Source: Bordetella genomosp. 1
GTDB lineage: Bacteria; Pseudomonadota; Gammaproteobacteria; Burkholderiales; Burkholderiaceae_B
Assembly (NCBI RefSeq): GCF_002261335.1
Contig: NZ_NEVL01000001.1
Span: 310,001-374,000 of the forward strand
Direction: 5' to 3'
Length of the DNA: 64,000 bases
Below are positions 43,140-52,798 of this stretch, in pieces. The notes under the pieces are model-generated. The model had not been told where the DNA came from. It did no database searches and saw nothing but the letters and a program-made list of their open reading frames with translations. The translations under genes and the position numbers were made by a program. Position 1 is the first letter of the stretch, and each line of letters starts with the position of its first letter.

Positions 43140-43502
43140 GTCGCGAGGTGCAGCCGGAGAGGTGGGGCCGGCGAGGTGCGGCCGGGCCGCGACAGGGGGC
43201 ATTCCGGCCCCAAAATTCGACCGACCCTCCGGTCGTCCAAACCCGAAGAATTGGGCCAATTCGCGCCGCTCATCCCCTGATCCTGGGCGCGGCGGCGCGG
43301 CTAGCATTCGGCTGCCGGCATGGGATTTCCGGGATCGGGAGATCGGCCGGCGCAACCATTCATTCGAACAGCAATATTTTTGGAGGCGGATTTCCCCGGG
43401 CTGCGCATGCCTGGCTGGCCCCGCCGGCGCCGCGTGCGCCGCCGCGCACGGAGCCGCCATCATCGAGGCATGGGCGCGGCCCTGGACAGATCCGGGGCAG
43501 TC
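43140..43502. other. Intergenic stretch without a recognised gene
   Basis: This 363-bp gap precedes the chemotaxis receptor. Its frames give only Arg/Pro/Ala-rich translations without domains. The part around 43355-43390 is locally AT-rich (ATTCATTCGAACAGCAATATTTTTGG in pattern) and is the most likely promoter zone. I do not see a clear sigma-28 (TAAA-N15-GCCGATAA) or sigma-54 site. Confidence 0.5.
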
Positions 43503-45113
43503 ATGAAGAACTTGAAGCTGGGCACCCGACTCGCGGGTGGTTTTGCGGTATTGCTGGCCATGACCACCGTCATGTGCCTGGTGGGCCTGTATGCCTTGAG
43601 CAACATCAGCGGCGCGGTCGAGGACATGACCCAGCGCTCGCTGATCAAGGAACGCATGATCTCCGACTGGAGCCGCTACATCCATACCGGCGTGACGCGC
43701 ACCACCGCCATCGCCAAGAGCTCGGATCCGAGCCTGGTGCAGTTCTTCTCGCAGGAAGCCGCCGATTCGACCAAGCGCGCTTCGCAGCTGCAGCAGCAGA
43801 TCGAGCCGCTGATCCAGAGCGACGAGGAAAAACGCATCTGGGCCGATCTCGGCACGGCGCGCACCGCCTATCTCAGCTCGCGCGACCGCAGCTACAAGGC
43901 CAAGCAGGACGGCGACATCGCCGCCGCCACGCGCATCTTCGAACAGGAATACCTGCAGGCCTCGCGTCGCTTCATCGACGTCATCACGCAACTGCAGGAA
44001 CTGCAGCGCAATGCCATCGACGCGCAGGCCGCGTCGATCGACAGCGCCTACCGCAGCGCCAACCTGTGGATGGTGGTGCTGGGCGTCGTCGCCGTGGTGA
44101 GCGGCCTGCTGCTGGCCGTGCTGCTCACGCGCGGCATCACCCGACCGCTGGCCCAGGCCGTGCGCGTGGCGCGCACCGTGGCGTCCAACGACCTCACCAG
44201 CCACATCACCGCCACCTCGCGCGACGAGATCGGCGAGCTGATGGGCGCGTTGCAGACGATGAACGCCAACCTCGCGGGCACCGTGACGCGGATCCGCTCG
44301 GGCGTGGAAAACATCGCTTCGGCCTCGAGCCAGATCGCGGCCGGCAACGCGGACCTGTCCTCGCGCACCGAGCAGCAGGCCGCCTCGCTCGAGGAGACCG
44401 CCGCATCGATGGAGCAACTCTCGTCGACCGTGAAGCAGAACGCGGAAAGCGCGCGCCAGGCCAATCAGCTGGCGGCCGCGGCCTCCGACACCGCCTCGCG
44501 CGGCGGCGCCACCGTGACCGAAGTGGTGGGCACCATGAGCGCCATCTCGGCCAGCTCGGTGAAGATCGCCGACATCGTGTCGGTGATCGACGGCATCGCG
44601 TTCCAGACCAACATCCTCGCGCTCAACGCGGCGGTCGAGGCCGCGCGCGCGGGCGAACAGGGCAAGGGCTTTGCGGTGGTGGCGGCGGAGGTGCGTTCGC
44701 TGGCGCAGCGCAGCGCGCAGGCCGCCAAGGAGATCAAGACCCTGATCGAGGATACGGTGCACAAGATCGGCCAGGGCTCGGACAGCGCCGAGCGCGCCGG
44801 CGCCACCATGCAGGACATCCTGTCGGCGGTGCAGCGCGTGACCGACATCATGGGCGAGATCGCCGCGGCCTCGGCCGAACAGGCCGACGGCATCGAGCAG
44901 GTGAACCGCGCCGTGGCGCAGATGGACGAGGTAACGCAGCAGAACGCGGCGCTGGTCGAGGAAGCCGCCGCGGCGGCCGGCTCGATGCAGGACCAGGCCG
45001 CCGACCTGCGCGGCGCCGTCAGCGCCTTCAAGCTGCAGGGCGGCACGCCGACGCAGGCCGACGCGCAGGCGCCCCGCCCGGGCGCTGCGCCGCTGGCCCT
45101 AGCGGCCTATTGA
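43503..45113 (+). CDS. Methyl-accepting chemotaxis protein
   Basis: A 536-residue receptor of the enteric (Tsr/Tar) plan. TM1 is about 10-31, a four-helix-bundle periplasmic domain about 32-185 (4HB_MCP-like: [22 protein letters not shown] in pattern), TM2 about 190-210, then HAMP ([12 protein letters not shown]). The signalling hairpin tip is [41 protein letters not shown] (conserved Glu/Arg tip). The C-terminus ends PLALAAY without the NWETF tether. The ligand is unknown. The start at 43503 puts TM1 at the usual place. Two tandem terminators follow. Confidence 0.94.
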   Translation: MKNLKLGTRLAGGFAVLLAMTTVMCLVGLYALSNISGAVEDMTQRSLIKERMISDWSRYIHTGVTRTTAIAKSSDPSLVQFFSQEAADSTKRASQLQQQIEPLIQSDEEKRIWADLGTARTAYLSSRDRSYKAKQDGDIAAATRIFEQEYLQASRRFIDVITQLQELQRNAIDAQAASIDSAYRSANLWMVVLGVVAVVSGLLLAVLLTRGITRPLAQAVRVARTVASNDLTSHITATSRDEIGELMGALQTMNANLAGTVTRIRSGVENIASASSQIAAGNADLSSRTEQQAASLEETAASMEQLSSTVKQNAESARQANQLAAAASDTASRGGATVTEVVGTMSAISASSVKIADIVSVIDGIAFQTNILALNAAVEAARAGEQGKGFAVVAAEVRSLAQRSAQAAKEIKTLIEDTVHKIGQGSDSAERAGATMQDILSAVQRVTDIMGEIAAASAEQADGIEQVNRAVAQMDEVTQQNAALVEEAAAAAGSMQDQAADLRGAVSAFKLQGGTPTQADAQAPRPGAAPLALAAY

Positions 45114-45135
45114 GGCGAGGCCGCGCGCAGGTGAG

Positions 45136-45232
45136 AACGCCCTGGTCGAGGCCAGGGCGTTTTGCGTGACGCCGCCCTGGTCCAAAGCCAGGGCGTTTTG
45201 CATGGTGCCGCCCTGGCTTGGACCACGGCGTG
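45136..45232 (+). terminator. Tandem repeated terminator array
   Basis: Three copies of a ~35-bp unit. Copy 1: AACGCCCTGG/CCAGGGCGTT stem with TCGAGG loop, then TTTTGC (45136-45164). Copy 2: CGCCCTGG/CCAGGGCG stem with a 7-nt loop, then TTTTGC (45173-45199). Copy 3 starts CGCCCTGG at 45209 but its right arm is degraded (CCACGGCG). Unit starts are 35 and 36 bp apart. The array follows the chemotaxis receptor and faces convergent ttcA. Confidence 0.85.
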
Positions 45233-45254
45233 TGGCGTGGCGCTGCGCGCCGCG

Positions 45255-46163
45255 TCAGGCCGGGTCGGGGAGCCGCTCGGGACGCACGAACGCGATGCGG
45301 TTCTCGCTCGACTGGCCGAACACCAGCGCGCCCTGCTCATACGAGCTCTCGCCGAACAGGGCCGACTCGTCGATCTTCGCCAGGCCGGTGGCCAGGCCCT
45401 GGAAGTCGAACAGCTTGGTGTCGACCAGGTGCGAGGGCACCACGTCGGTGAGCGCGCGGAACACGTTGGCGACGCGGCCGGGGGTCTCGCGTTCCCACGC
45501 CTGCAGCATCTCCTTGACGCGCACGCGCTGCAGGTTTTCCTGCGAGCCGCACAGATTGCACGGGATGATGGGGAACGCCATGTCGCGCGCGTAGGCGGCG
45601 ATGTCGGCTTCGCTGCAATAGGCCAGCGGCCGGATCACCACGTGCGCGCCGTCGTTGGTGGCGAGCTTGGGCGGCATGGCCTTCATCTTGCCGCCGAAGA
45701 ACAGGTTCAGGAAGAACGTCTCGACGATGTCGTCGCGGTGGTGGCCCAGCGCGATCTTGTTGCAGCCCAGCTCCTTCGCGGTGCGATAGATCACGCCGCG
45801 CCGCAGCCGCGAACAGAGCGAACAGGTGGTCTTGCCCTCGGGCACCTTCTCCTTGACGATGGAGTAGGTGTCGGCCTCGACGATGCGGTACGGCACGCCG
45901 GTGGTCTCGAGGTAGCGCGGCAGCACGTCTTCGGGAAAGCCGGGCTGCTTCTGGTCGAGGTTCATCGCGATCAGCTCGAACTTGACCGGGGCGCGCCGCT
46001 GCAGGGCCTTGAGCACCTCCAGCATGGTGTACGAGTCCTTGCCGCCACTCATGCAGACGAGGATCTTGTCGCCGTCTTCGATCATCTTGAAATCGACGAT
46101 GGCCTTGCCCGCCTCGGACTGGAGCCGATTCTCGAGGCGGTGGAAATTGTTGGAATCCTTCAT
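45255..46163 (-). CDS. ttcA: tRNA 2-thiocytidine synthetase TtcA
   Basis: A 302-residue PP-loop ATPase that thiolates cytidine 32 of certain tRNAs. The ATP loop SGGKDS is at residues 39-44. The two CxxC pairs that hold the Fe-S cluster are Cys114/Cys117 (TTCSLCSRL) and Cys202/Cys205 (PCNLCGSQ), all intact. Length and N-terminus are normal for betaproteobacterial TtcA. It stands alone between the terminator array and a 174-bp GC-rich gap. Confidence 0.96.
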   Translation of the reverse strand: MKDSNNFHRLENRLQSEAGKAIVDFKMIEDGDKILVCMSGGKDSYTMLEVLKALQRRAPVKFELIAMNLDQKQPGFPEDVLPRYLETTGVPYRIVEADTYSIVKEKVPEGKTTCSLCSRLRRGVIYRTAKELGCNKIALGHHRDDIVETFFLNLFFGGKMKAMPPKLATNDGAHVVIRPLAYCSEADIAAYARDMAFPIIPCNLCGSQENLQRVRVKEMLQAWERETPGRVANVFRALTDVVPSHLVDTKLFDFQGLATGLAKIDESALFGESSYEQGALVFGQSSENRIAFVRPERLPDPA

Positions 46164-46337
46164 GACTGCATCGGAAGCACAGGGAAAACGGTATTTTAGC
46201 CGCGCCCGGGGCGTGACCCCGGCGGGGGGCGCGCCGGCCCGTGCGGCGCCGTGCCGGGGCCGCGCGCACGAGCGCGCCGCGAGGGCGGGCCCGCCGGTGC
46301 CACCGGCCCGGACGCGCCGCGCTGCCCGGCGCCGGCC

Positions 46338-47300
46338 TCAGCCGTTGAGCACCTTGATCGGGGCGCCCTTGGCATAGGCCTGCACGGCCGCGAGCGCATT
46401 GCGGTAGAAGGCCTGGAAGTTTTCCTGGCTGACGTAGCCCAGGTGCGGCGTGAGGATCACGTTGTCGAGGTTGCGGATCACGTCGGTGGGCGGCAGCGGC
46501 TCCACCTCGAACACGTCCAGGCCCGCGCCGGCGATGCGGCCCTTGGCCAGCGTGTCGAGCAGCGCCTCCTGGTCGACCAGCCCGGCGCGCGAGGTGTTCA
46601 CCAGGAACGCGGAGGGCTTCATGGCGGCCAGGGCGGCGGCATCCACGATGTGGCGGCTGCGCTCGCTCAGGATCAGGTGCAGGCTGATCACGTCGGCGCT
46701 CGAAAACAGCGTGTGCTTGTCCACCCGCGTCACGCCCGCCTCGGCGGCGCGCTCGTCGGTGAGGTTGGGGCTCCAGGCCACCACGTCCATGCCGAAGGCG
46801 CGGCCGACCTGCGCCACCGCCTGGCCCAGCTTGCCCAGGCCCAGCACGCCCAGGCGCTTGCCCGCCAGCGGGATCGGCATGCCGGTCTGCCACATGCCGC
46901 GGCGCATCGCGTCGTCTTCCTGCGGCAGGTGCTTGAACAGCGCGAGGATGTGGGCCCAGGCCAGCTCGGCCGTGGCCGTGTTGGCGTCGGCGCTGCCGGG
47001 CGCGCCGCACACCACGATGCCGCGCGCGCGGGCCTCGTCCATGTCGATCGCGTTGTTGCGCAGGCCGGTGGTGACCAGCAGGCGCAGGTTCGGCAGCGCG
47101 CGCAGCAGCGCGGCCGGGAACGGCGTGCGCTCGCGCATGGCCACGATCACGTCGAACTGCGCCAGCGCGTTGGCGCGCACGTCGTCGCCCTCGGGCAGCG
47201 CATTCTGGAACACCTGCACGCGCGCGTCGGGGCCCAGGCTGGACCAGTCCGCATAGCGTTCGGCCACGTCGTGATAGTCATCGAGAATCGCGATTTCCAC
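46338..47300 (-). CDS. D-isomer-specific 2-hydroxyacid dehydrogenase
   Basis: A 320-residue NAD(P)-dependent dehydrogenase of the D-glycerate/phosphoglycerate family. NAD loop LGVLGLGKLGQAVAQ (about 146-160), catalytic Arg/Glu region NTSRAGLVDQEAL and GLDVFEVEPLP, and catalytic His in LTPHLGYVSQE. No ATG fits the N-terminus; the GTG at 47300 (V-E-I-A-I-L-D-D-Y) has GGAG 8 nt upstream and gives the standard start. The substrate is not evident. A terminator (47356-47388) separates it from dsbC. Confidence 0.9.
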   Translation of the reverse strand: MEIAILDDYHDVAERYADWSSLGPDARVQVFQNALPEGDDVRANALAQFDVIVAMRERTPFPAALLRALPNLRLLVTTGLRNNAIDMDEARARGIVVCGAPGSADANTATAELAWAHILALFKHLPQEDDAMRRGMWQTGMPIPLAGKRLGVLGLGKLGQAVAQVGRAFGMDVVAWSPNLTDERAAEAGVTRVDKHTLFSSADVISLHLILSERSRHIVDAAALAAMKPSAFLVNTSRAGLVDQEALLDTLAKGRIAGAGLDVFEVEPLPPTDVIRNLDNVILTPHLGYVSQENFQAFYRNALAAVQAYAKGAPIKVLNG

Positions 47301-47355
47301 TTTCTTGTCTCCGGAGCAATGTCGTTCGTCAGTGTGTGCGATGGCGGGCCGGGCC

Positions 47356-47388
47356 CGCAAAAACAAACGGCCCGCAGGTGCGGGCCGT
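47356..47388 (-). terminator. Intrinsic terminator of dsbC
   Basis: A 9-bp perfect stem (ACGGCCCGC / GCGGGCCGT, 47367-47388) with loop AGGT. On the minus strand it is followed by TTGTTTTTGC. It starts 5 bp beyond the dsbC stop. Confidence 0.85.
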
Positions 47389-47392
47389 GGAA

Positions 47393-48223
47393 TCACTTGA
47401 GTCGTTCCTGCAGCTGGTCCAGCGGCAGGGCGCCGCTGGCGCGCGAGCCGTCGGCAAAGAACAGCGTGGGCGTGCCGCGCACCATCAGCTGGCGGCCCAG
47501 CGCCACCATCTGGTCGATCGGCGCGTCGCATTGCACCGAGGCCGGGCGCTTGCCGCGCAGCATCCAGTCGTCCCAGGACTTGCCGGGGTCGCTGGCGCAC
47601 CAGATGTCGCGCACCTTGGTGGTGGAGTCGGGCGAGAGGATGGGGTAGAGGAAGGTGTAGACGGTGATGTTGTCCACGTCTTCGAGGGTGTGGCGCAGCT
47701 GCTTGCAGTAGCCGCAGTTCGGATCCTCGAAGATCGCGACCTTGCGCGAGCCGTCGCCCTTGACCTGCTTGATGGCCTGGTCGAGCGGCAGCTGGTCGAA
47801 CTCGACCTGGCCGAGCTTTTCCTGGCGTTCCGAGGTCACGTCGCGGCGCGTCATGGCGTCGATCAGCGGACCTTCCATGACCCAGGTCACCTTCTCGTCG
47901 GTGTAGATCAGGTCCATGCCCACCTGCACCTCGAACAGGCCGTAGGGCGTGCGGCGCACCGTGGTCACGTCGAAGTTGGTGAAGCGCTGCTTGAAGCGCG
48001 ACTTCACCTCGTCGGCCACGGGATCGGGCGGCGTGACGGAGGCGGTGCTGTAGACCTTCTCGCCCTTTTTCGCGGGCTGGCCGATGTCGTTGGTGGAGGT
48101 CACCTTGTCGCCCGCGGCCGGTGCCTGCGGGTTGGCGGTGGAATACACCTTGTCGGCGGCGTGGGCGCCCGCCGCGGCCAGCGCGAGGGCGCAGGCCAGG
48201 GGCAGGGAATGGCGGATGTTCAT
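47393..48223 (-). CDS. dsbC: Thiol:disulfide interchange protein DsbC
   Basis: A 276-residue periplasmic disulfide isomerase. Signal peptide to about residue 22 (AHA). The thioredoxin active site is Cys170-Gly-Tyr-Cys173 in EDPNCGYCKQ; a second Cys pair follows (IWCASDP, VQCDAP); the cis-Pro loop is RGTPTLFF. The dimerisation part precedes it (FTNFDVTTVRRTPYGLFEV). Unusual: an extra ~45-residue linker after the signal carries three spaced repeats, DKVYSTA (24-30), DKVTST (39-44) and EKVYSTA (55-61). Downstream of the hydroxylase on the same strand. Confidence 0.93.
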   Translation of the reverse strand: MNIRHSLPLACALALAAAGAHAADKVYSTANPQAPAAGDKVTSTNDIGQPAKKGEKVYSTASVTPPDPVADEVKSRFKQRFTNFDVTTVRRTPYGLFEVQVGMDLIYTDEKVTWVMEGPLIDAMTRRDVTSERQEKLGQVEFDQLPLDQAIKQVKGDGSRKVAIFEDPNCGYCKQLRHTLEDVDNITVYTFLYPILSPDSTTKVRDIWCASDPGKSWDDWMLRGKRPASVQCDAPIDQMVALGRQLMVRGTPTLFFADGSRASGALPLDQLQERLK

Positions 48224-48296
48224 GCGGACTCCTGTTCGTACGGGGCGGGGCGTCGTTGCGCTCGCGGCAGGTCTGTCTGACCGTGCCGGCCCGGAA

Positions 48297-49466
48297 TTAG
48301 TTGCGCGAGGCACCGTCGATCAGCTGACGCTTCACGAAGGGCAGTGCGTCGACCCACTGCATGCCGGCGTTGCGCAGCCACACCAGCGGCGCGGCGCGCG
48401 CGCCGAACAGCCGGTGCAGGCCGTCGGTGGCCAGGCGCATCGCCAGCACGGGCTCGGCGCGGGCGCGCTGGTAGCGGCGCAGCACGCGGATGTCGCCGGC
48501 CTCGCGGAAGGCTTCGCGCCTGGCCACGACCTCGGCCAGCGCCTGCACGTCGCCCAGGCCGAGGTTCAGGCCCTGGCCGGCGAGCGGATGCAGGCGGTGG
48601 GCCGCGTCGCCCGCCAGCGCGATGCCCGGCGCCACCATCTGGGCGCGTTCGAGGGTCAGGGGGAAGCCATGCAGCTTGCTGCGCACGCGCAGCGCGCCCA
48701 GGCGGCCGTGGGTCGCGTCGGCGAGGCGGCGCGCCAGCTCGGTGGCCTGGTCGTCGGGAGAGAGCGCCAGCAGCGCGCGCGCGGGCTCCTCGCGCATCGA
48801 CCACACCATCGAGACCTGCGCGCCCGCGCTCGTGTCGGGCATGGGCAGCAGGGCCAGCACGCCGTCGTCGCGGAACCATTGCAGGGCGGTGCCCTGGTGG
48901 GCGCGCTCGGCGTCGAGGTGCACCACCAGGCCCACGTCGTGATACGAGGTGGCCTCGTGCTTCAGGCCGGCGGCCTCGCGCAGCGGCGAAGCGGCGCCGT
49001 CGGCGCCCACGAACAACTCGGCCTGCAGCACGCGATCGGCGTCGGTGCGCACCTCGCCGGCACGCCAGCTCACGCAGCGCTCCTCGATCCAGGGGATGCC
49101 GAACATCTGCACGGCCTGCGCCAGCACGCGCTCGATTTCGCCCGACTCGACGATCCAGGCCAGTTGCGGCTGGGCCGCCTGCCAGGCGTTGAGATCGACG
49201 CGGCCGTCGCCGTCGCCATGGATCTCCATGGCGGTGACCGGCGTGAGCCGCGCCTGCGGCATCGCGCCCCACACGCCCAGCTCGGCCAGGAAACGCTGGC
49301 TGGCGGGCGAGATGGCGTAGACGCGCGGGTGATAGAGGTCGGGGGTGACCGGCGCCACCGGGCTGCGCGGCGCCAGCACGGCCACGCGCTGGCCGCGGCG
49401 GGCCAGCGCCAGCGCGGTCGAGAGGCCGACGATGCCGGCGCCGAGGATCAGGACCTGGTGCTTCAT
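48297..49466 (-). CDS. UbiH/UbiF/VisC-family FAD-dependent hydroxylase
   Basis: A 389-residue flavoprotein monooxygenase. FAD loop LILGAGIVGLSTALAL (6-21), the middle DGAASPLREAAG motif and the C-terminal IALAGDAAHRLHPLAGQGLNLGLGD pattern place it in the ubiquinone-ring hydroxylase family. In betaproteobacteria such a gene beside mltA and dsbC is usually called UbiH- or UbiM/UbiI-like; the ring position cannot be told by eye. Its ATG overlaps the mltA stop (ATGA), so the two are translationally coupled. Confidence 0.9.
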   Translation of the reverse strand: MKHQVLILGAGIVGLSTALALARRGQRVAVLAPRSPVAPVTPDLYHPRVYAISPASQRFLAELGVWGAMPQARLTPVTAMEIHGDGDGRVDLNAWQAAQPQLAWIVESGEIERVLAQAVQMFGIPWIEERCVSWRAGEVRTDADRVLQAELFVGADGAASPLREAAGLKHEATSYHDVGLVVHLDAERAHQGTALQWFRDDGVLALLPMPDTSAGAQVSMVWSMREEPARALLALSPDDQATELARRLADATHGRLGALRVRSKLHGFPLTLERAQMVAPGIALAGDAAHRLHPLAGQGLNLGLGDVQALAEVVARREAFREAGDIRVLRRYQRARAEPVLAMRLATDGLHRLFGARAAPLVWLRNAGMQWVDALPFVKRQLIDGASRN

Positions 49467-50755
49467 CGCGCGCTCGGCTCCCCGGCCTGCTTGGGCCACA
49501 GCAGCCACATCTGGCCGCGCTGCTTCATGCGGCCCGCCTGCTGGCCGGCTTCGTCGCCGAAGCCCCAGTAGTAGTCGGCGCGCGCGGCGCCCTTGATGGC
49601 CGTGCCGGTGTCCTGCGCGAACACCAGGCGCTGCAGCGGCCGCTCCGAGGCGGGATAGGTGGTGGCCAGGAACACCGGCGTGCCGAGCGGCACGAAGGTG
49701 GGGTCGACCGCGATCGAGCGGCCGGCGGCCAGCGGAATCGCGTAGGCGCCCTTGGGACCCTGCTCGGGATCCACCACCGCCTCTTCGCGGAAGAACACCA
49801 CGGCCGGGTTGGCGTTGAGCATTTCCTGCGTGCGGCCCGGATTGCGCTGGGCCCAGGCGCGGATGTTCTGCATGGAGGCCTGGTCGGCACGCAGCTCGCC
49901 GCGGTCGATCAGCCAGCGGCCGATCGACACGTAGGGCTGGCCGTTGTGGTCGGCGTAGGCCACGCGGATGGTCTTGCCGGCGTCGGGCCCGTCGGTGAGC
50001 AGCACGCGGCCCGAGCCCTGCACCTGCAGGAAGAAGTTGTCGACCGGATCATCGATCCAGGCCAGCACGGGCGGCTTGCGGTCGGAGGCCTCGAGCGCGG
50101 CGCGCGTGTCGTAGGGCACCACGCGGCGCCCGTCGAGCTTGCCGCGCACCCGCTTGCCGGCCAGGTCGGGGTAGACCGAGCCCAGATCGATGGTGAGCAG
50201 GTCGCTCGGCACCGTGTAGAGCGGCCATTGATGCTTGCCGCCCGCCACGCGCGAGCCGCGCACCAGCGGCTCGTAGTAGCCCGTGACGGTGTTGGTGGCC
50301 GGCTTGCCGTCGGCGCCGTTGACGCGCCAGGGCTGCAGCCAGGTCTGGATGAAGCGGCGCACGGCGGCGGCGTCGCCGGGGGCGGGCGCGCGGGCCGGAT
50401 CGGCCGCGGCGGCGCACACCGGCTGCCAGGCGCGCGGCGTGGCGCGTGCCGGCGCGGCGAGGTTGCCGGAGGTCGGGCGCATCAGGCCCTTGCAGTTGCG
50501 GATCACCAGCGGCCACAGGCGCGACAGGTCGTCGCTGTCCCAGCCGGGCAGCTCGCTGTAGTTGACCCGCTGATAGCGGCCGGCGAGCGCGCGCGCCGGC
50601 GTGTCCGGCAGCGCCGACACCGACGGCACCGTGAGCGGGCCTTCGGCCGGCGGGGGCGTGATGCCGCCGGGCTGCTCGTCGGGCGGGATTTCCTGGGTGG
50701 TGGTGCATGCCGCCAGCAAAACCGACAGCACGGACAGACTAAGAAGGCGCTTCAT
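49463..50755 (-). CDS. mltA: Membrane-bound lytic murein transglycosylase A
   Basis: A 430-residue lipoprotein (LSVLLAAC, Cys17) that cleaves peptidoglycan with formation of 1,6-anhydromuramic acid. The MltA domain includes TNTVTGYYEPLVRGSR; the 3D (Asp-Asp-Asp) domain includes VFAQDTGTAIKGAARADYYWGFGDEAG (split by its three conserved Asp), with the catalytic Asp in the first part. A Pro-rich linker (about 20-45) follows the lipid anchor. The start at 50755 is the Met heading the lipoprotein signal. Confidence 0.95.
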   Translation of the reverse strand: MKRLLSLSVLSVLLAACTTTQEIPPDEQPGGITPPPAEGPLTVPSVSALPDTPARALAGRYQRVNYSELPGWDSDDLSRLWPLVIRNCKGLMRPTSGNLAAPARATPRAWQPVCAAAADPARAPAPGDAAAVRRFIQTWLQPWRVNGADGKPATNTVTGYYEPLVRGSRVAGGKHQWPLYTVPSDLLTIDLGSVYPDLAGKRVRGKLDGRRVVPYDTRAALEASDRKPPVLAWIDDPVDNFFLQVQGSGRVLLTDGPDAGKTIRVAYADHNGQPYVSIGRWLIDRGELRADQASMQNIRAWAQRNPGRTQEMLNANPAVVFFREEAVVDPEQGPKGAYAIPLAAGRSIAVDPTFVPLGTPVFLATTYPASERPLQRLVFAQDTGTAIKGAARADYYWGFGDEAGQQAGRMKQRGQMWLLWPKQAGEPSAR

Positions 50756-50799
50756 GGGCGGAAAATCGGTTGCGGCCGGCGCGGGCTGCGCCGGCGGGA

Positions 50800-51174
50800 T
50801 CAATGCAGGGTGCGGGGCATGGCCAGCACGAATTCGGTGATGGGCACTTCGAACGGGATGCCGTTCTCGCCCACGCAGTGATAGGTGCCGCGCATGGTGC
50901 CGACCGGGGTCGGCAGCGGACAGCCGCTGGTGTATTCGAAGGTTTCGCCGGGCGCCAGCAGCGGCTGCTGGCCCACCACGCCGAGGCCGCGGACCTCCTG
51001 GACGCGCTGGTTGCCGTCGGTGATGACCCAGTGGCGGCTGATGACCTGGGCCGGATTCGACCCGGTGTTGGTGATGCGCACCGTGTACGCGAACACGAAT
51101 TGCTGTTGACTGGGATCGGACTGCTCCGGCACGAATCGAGGGGTCACGGATACGGTCAGATCGTAAGGTTTCAC
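50800..51174 (-). CDS. apaG: ApaG protein
   Basis: A 124-residue protein of the ApaG (DUF525) fold. Diagnostic segments are VSVTPRFVPEQSDP, FAYTVRITN, WVITDGNQRVQEVRGLGVVGQQPLLAPGE in pattern, and GTMRGTYHC. The fold is a fibronectin-III-like sandwich; the function is unclear, though ApaG has been linked to Co2+ resistance and pyrophosphate binding. It is divergent from rpe, an arrangement common in Bordetella-type genomes. Confidence 0.95.
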   Translation of the reverse strand: MKPYDLTVSVTPRFVPEQSDPSQQQFVFAYTVRITNTGSNPAQVISRHWVITDGNQRVQEVRGLGVVGQQPLLAPGETFEYTSGCPLPTPVGTMRGTYHCVGENGIPFEVPITEFVLAMPRTLH

Positions 51175-51326
51175 AGGCCTATCCCGGTGTGGCGCATGAG
51201 AGGGGGACGCAACGGCGGCTGGCGGCCGCCGACGCGGCGGTCCGGGGCGAAGAAGTAACCGAGCTCCCGGGCCGGGGCGTCAAGCTGCAATAATTGCACA
51301 TTATGCCCCCGGAAATCCCGATCACC

Positions 51327-52028
51327 ATGTCCACGCCGGTCACCACCCGCATCGCTCCCAGCATTCTATCCGCCGATTTCGCTCGCCTGGGCGAAGAGGT
51401 CCGCAACGTCGTCGCCGCGGGCGCCGACTGGATTCACTTCGACGTGATGGACAACCACTACGTGCCCAACCTCACCATCGGCCCGATGGTCTGTGCGGCG
51501 ATCCGTCCCCATGTGAATGTCACGATCGACGTGCACCTGATGGTCGAGCCGGTGGACGAGATCGTGCCGATGTTCGCCAAGGCGGGCGCCAACATGATCA
51601 CCTTCCACCCCGAGGCCAGCCGCCACGTCGACCGCACCCTCCAGCTGATCCGCGACAACGGCTGCAAGGCCGGCCTGGTGTTCAACCCGGCCACGCCGCT
51701 CTCGTACATGGACTACGTGATGGATCGCCTCGACATGGTGCTGCTGATGTCGGTGAACCCCGGCTTCGGCGGCCAGTCGTTCATCCCGTCCACGCTCACC
51801 AAGCTGCGCGAGGCGCGCGCCCGTATCGACGCCTGGACCCGGGCCGGCGGCCAGCCGATCCTGCTGGAGGTCGACGGGGGCGTGAAGGTCGACAACATCG
51901 CCGAGATCCGCGCGGCCGGCGCGGACACCTTCGTGGCCGGCTCCGCCATCTTCGGCAAGCCCGACTACAAGGCCGTGATCGACCAGATGCGCGCCGAGAT
52001 CGCCCGCGCCGAAACCCTGTCCGCCTGA
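51327..52028 (+). CDS. rpe: Ribulose-phosphate 3-epimerase
   Basis: A 233-residue TIM-barrel enzyme interconverting ribulose 5-phosphate and xylulose 5-phosphate. Markers: [16 protein letters not shown], the metal/active-site [38 protein letters not shown] and [10 protein letters not shown]. The start at 51327 ([14 protein letters not shown]) gives the usual length; in-frame ATGs at 51294 and 51303 are alternatives. It is followed 19 bp later by gph, as in many proteobacteria where trpE comes next. Confidence 0.95.
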   Translation: MSTPVTTRIAPSILSADFARLGEEVRNVVAAGADWIHFDVMDNHYVPNLTIGPMVCAAIRPHVNVTIDVHLMVEPVDEIVPMFAKAGANMITFHPEASRHVDRTLQLIRDNGCKAGLVFNPATPLSYMDYVMDRLDMVLLMSVNPGFGGQSFIPSTLTKLREARARIDAWTRAGGQPILLEVDGGVKVDNIAEIRAAGADTFVAGSAIFGKPDYKAVIDQMRAEIARAETLSA

Positions 52029-52047
52029 CTCATCTAGGAAATACGCC

Positions 52048-52773
52048 GTGTCCGCCACGCCCCTGCTCGCCGCCCTGCTCGACCTCGACGGCACCCTGCT
52101 CGACTCCGTTCCCGATCTCGCCCACGCGGCCAACGCCATGCGGGTCGAGCTCGGCATGGCGCCGCTGCGCGAAGATGTGATCGCCACCTTCGTGGGCAAG
52201 GGCGTGGACAACCTCGTGCGCCGCACGCTGGCCGGCAGCCTCGATGCCGCGGCCCCCGACGACGCGCGCTTCGCCGAGGGCCGCGCCTCGTTCTACCGCC
52301 ATTACCACCTGGTCAACGGTGACAAGGCGCGCGTGTTCGACGGCGTGATCGAAGGCCTGAAGGCGATGCGCGCCCAGGGCCTGAAGCTCGCGGTGGTCAC
52401 CAACAAGCCCACCGAGTTCACGCTGCCGCTCATGCAGCGCACCGGCCTGGCCGGCTTCTTCGAGGCCGTGGTGTGCGGCGACACCTGCGAGCGCCGCAAG
52501 CCCGATCCCGACCAGGTGCTGCACGCCCTGGCCGCCTTCGGCGTCGCGCCCGAGCAGGCCGTGACCATCGGCGATTCGATCAACGACGCGCTGGCCGGCC
52601 GCCGCGCGGGTACCGCGGTGCTGGCCGTGCCCTATGGCTACAACGAAGGCATGGACGTGCGCACCCTGGACGTTGATGGTATAGTCGACACGCTGCTTGA
52701 CGCCGCCCAGTGGATCGCCGATCGCAACGCCAAATCCGGCGCCGCGAAAATCGAAACCCCGGCCCAGGCCTGA
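52048..52773 (+). CDS. gph: Phosphoglycolate phosphatase
   Basis: A 241-residue HAD-family phosphatase. Nucleophile motif I is LLDLDGTLLDS, motif II TNKP, the Lys in RRKPDPD, and motif III TIGDSINDALAGR. The gene starts with GTG preceded by AGGAA. It removes phosphate from 2-phosphoglycolate. It lies between rpe and the trp leader; the leader peptide starts 25 bp after its stop. Confidence 0.93.
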   Translation: MSATPLLAALLDLDGTLLDSVPDLAHAANAMRVELGMAPLREDVIATFVGKGVDNLVRRTLAGSLDAAAPDDARFAEGRASFYRHYHLVNGDKARVFDGVIEGLKAMRAQGLKLAVVTNKPTEFTLPLMQRTGLAGFFEAVVCGDTCERRKPDPDQVLHALAAFGVAPEQAVTIGDSINDALAGRRAGTAVLAVPYGYNEGMDVRTLDVDGIVDTLLDAAQWIADRNAKSGAAKIETPAQA

Positions 52774-52798
52774 ACAACCCCAAGCGACACCCGATTCA

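Noticed and set aside
43320-43502. Upstream extension of the chemotaxis receptor
   Set aside because: It adds an Arg-rich segment before TM1 with no homology; the ATG at 43503 gives a normal receptor N-terminus.
46338-47600. Longer start for the 2-hydroxyacid dehydrogenase beyond 47300
   Set aside because: The extra part crosses the dsbC terminator and dsbC itself; the GTG at 47300 with GGAG fits the family start.
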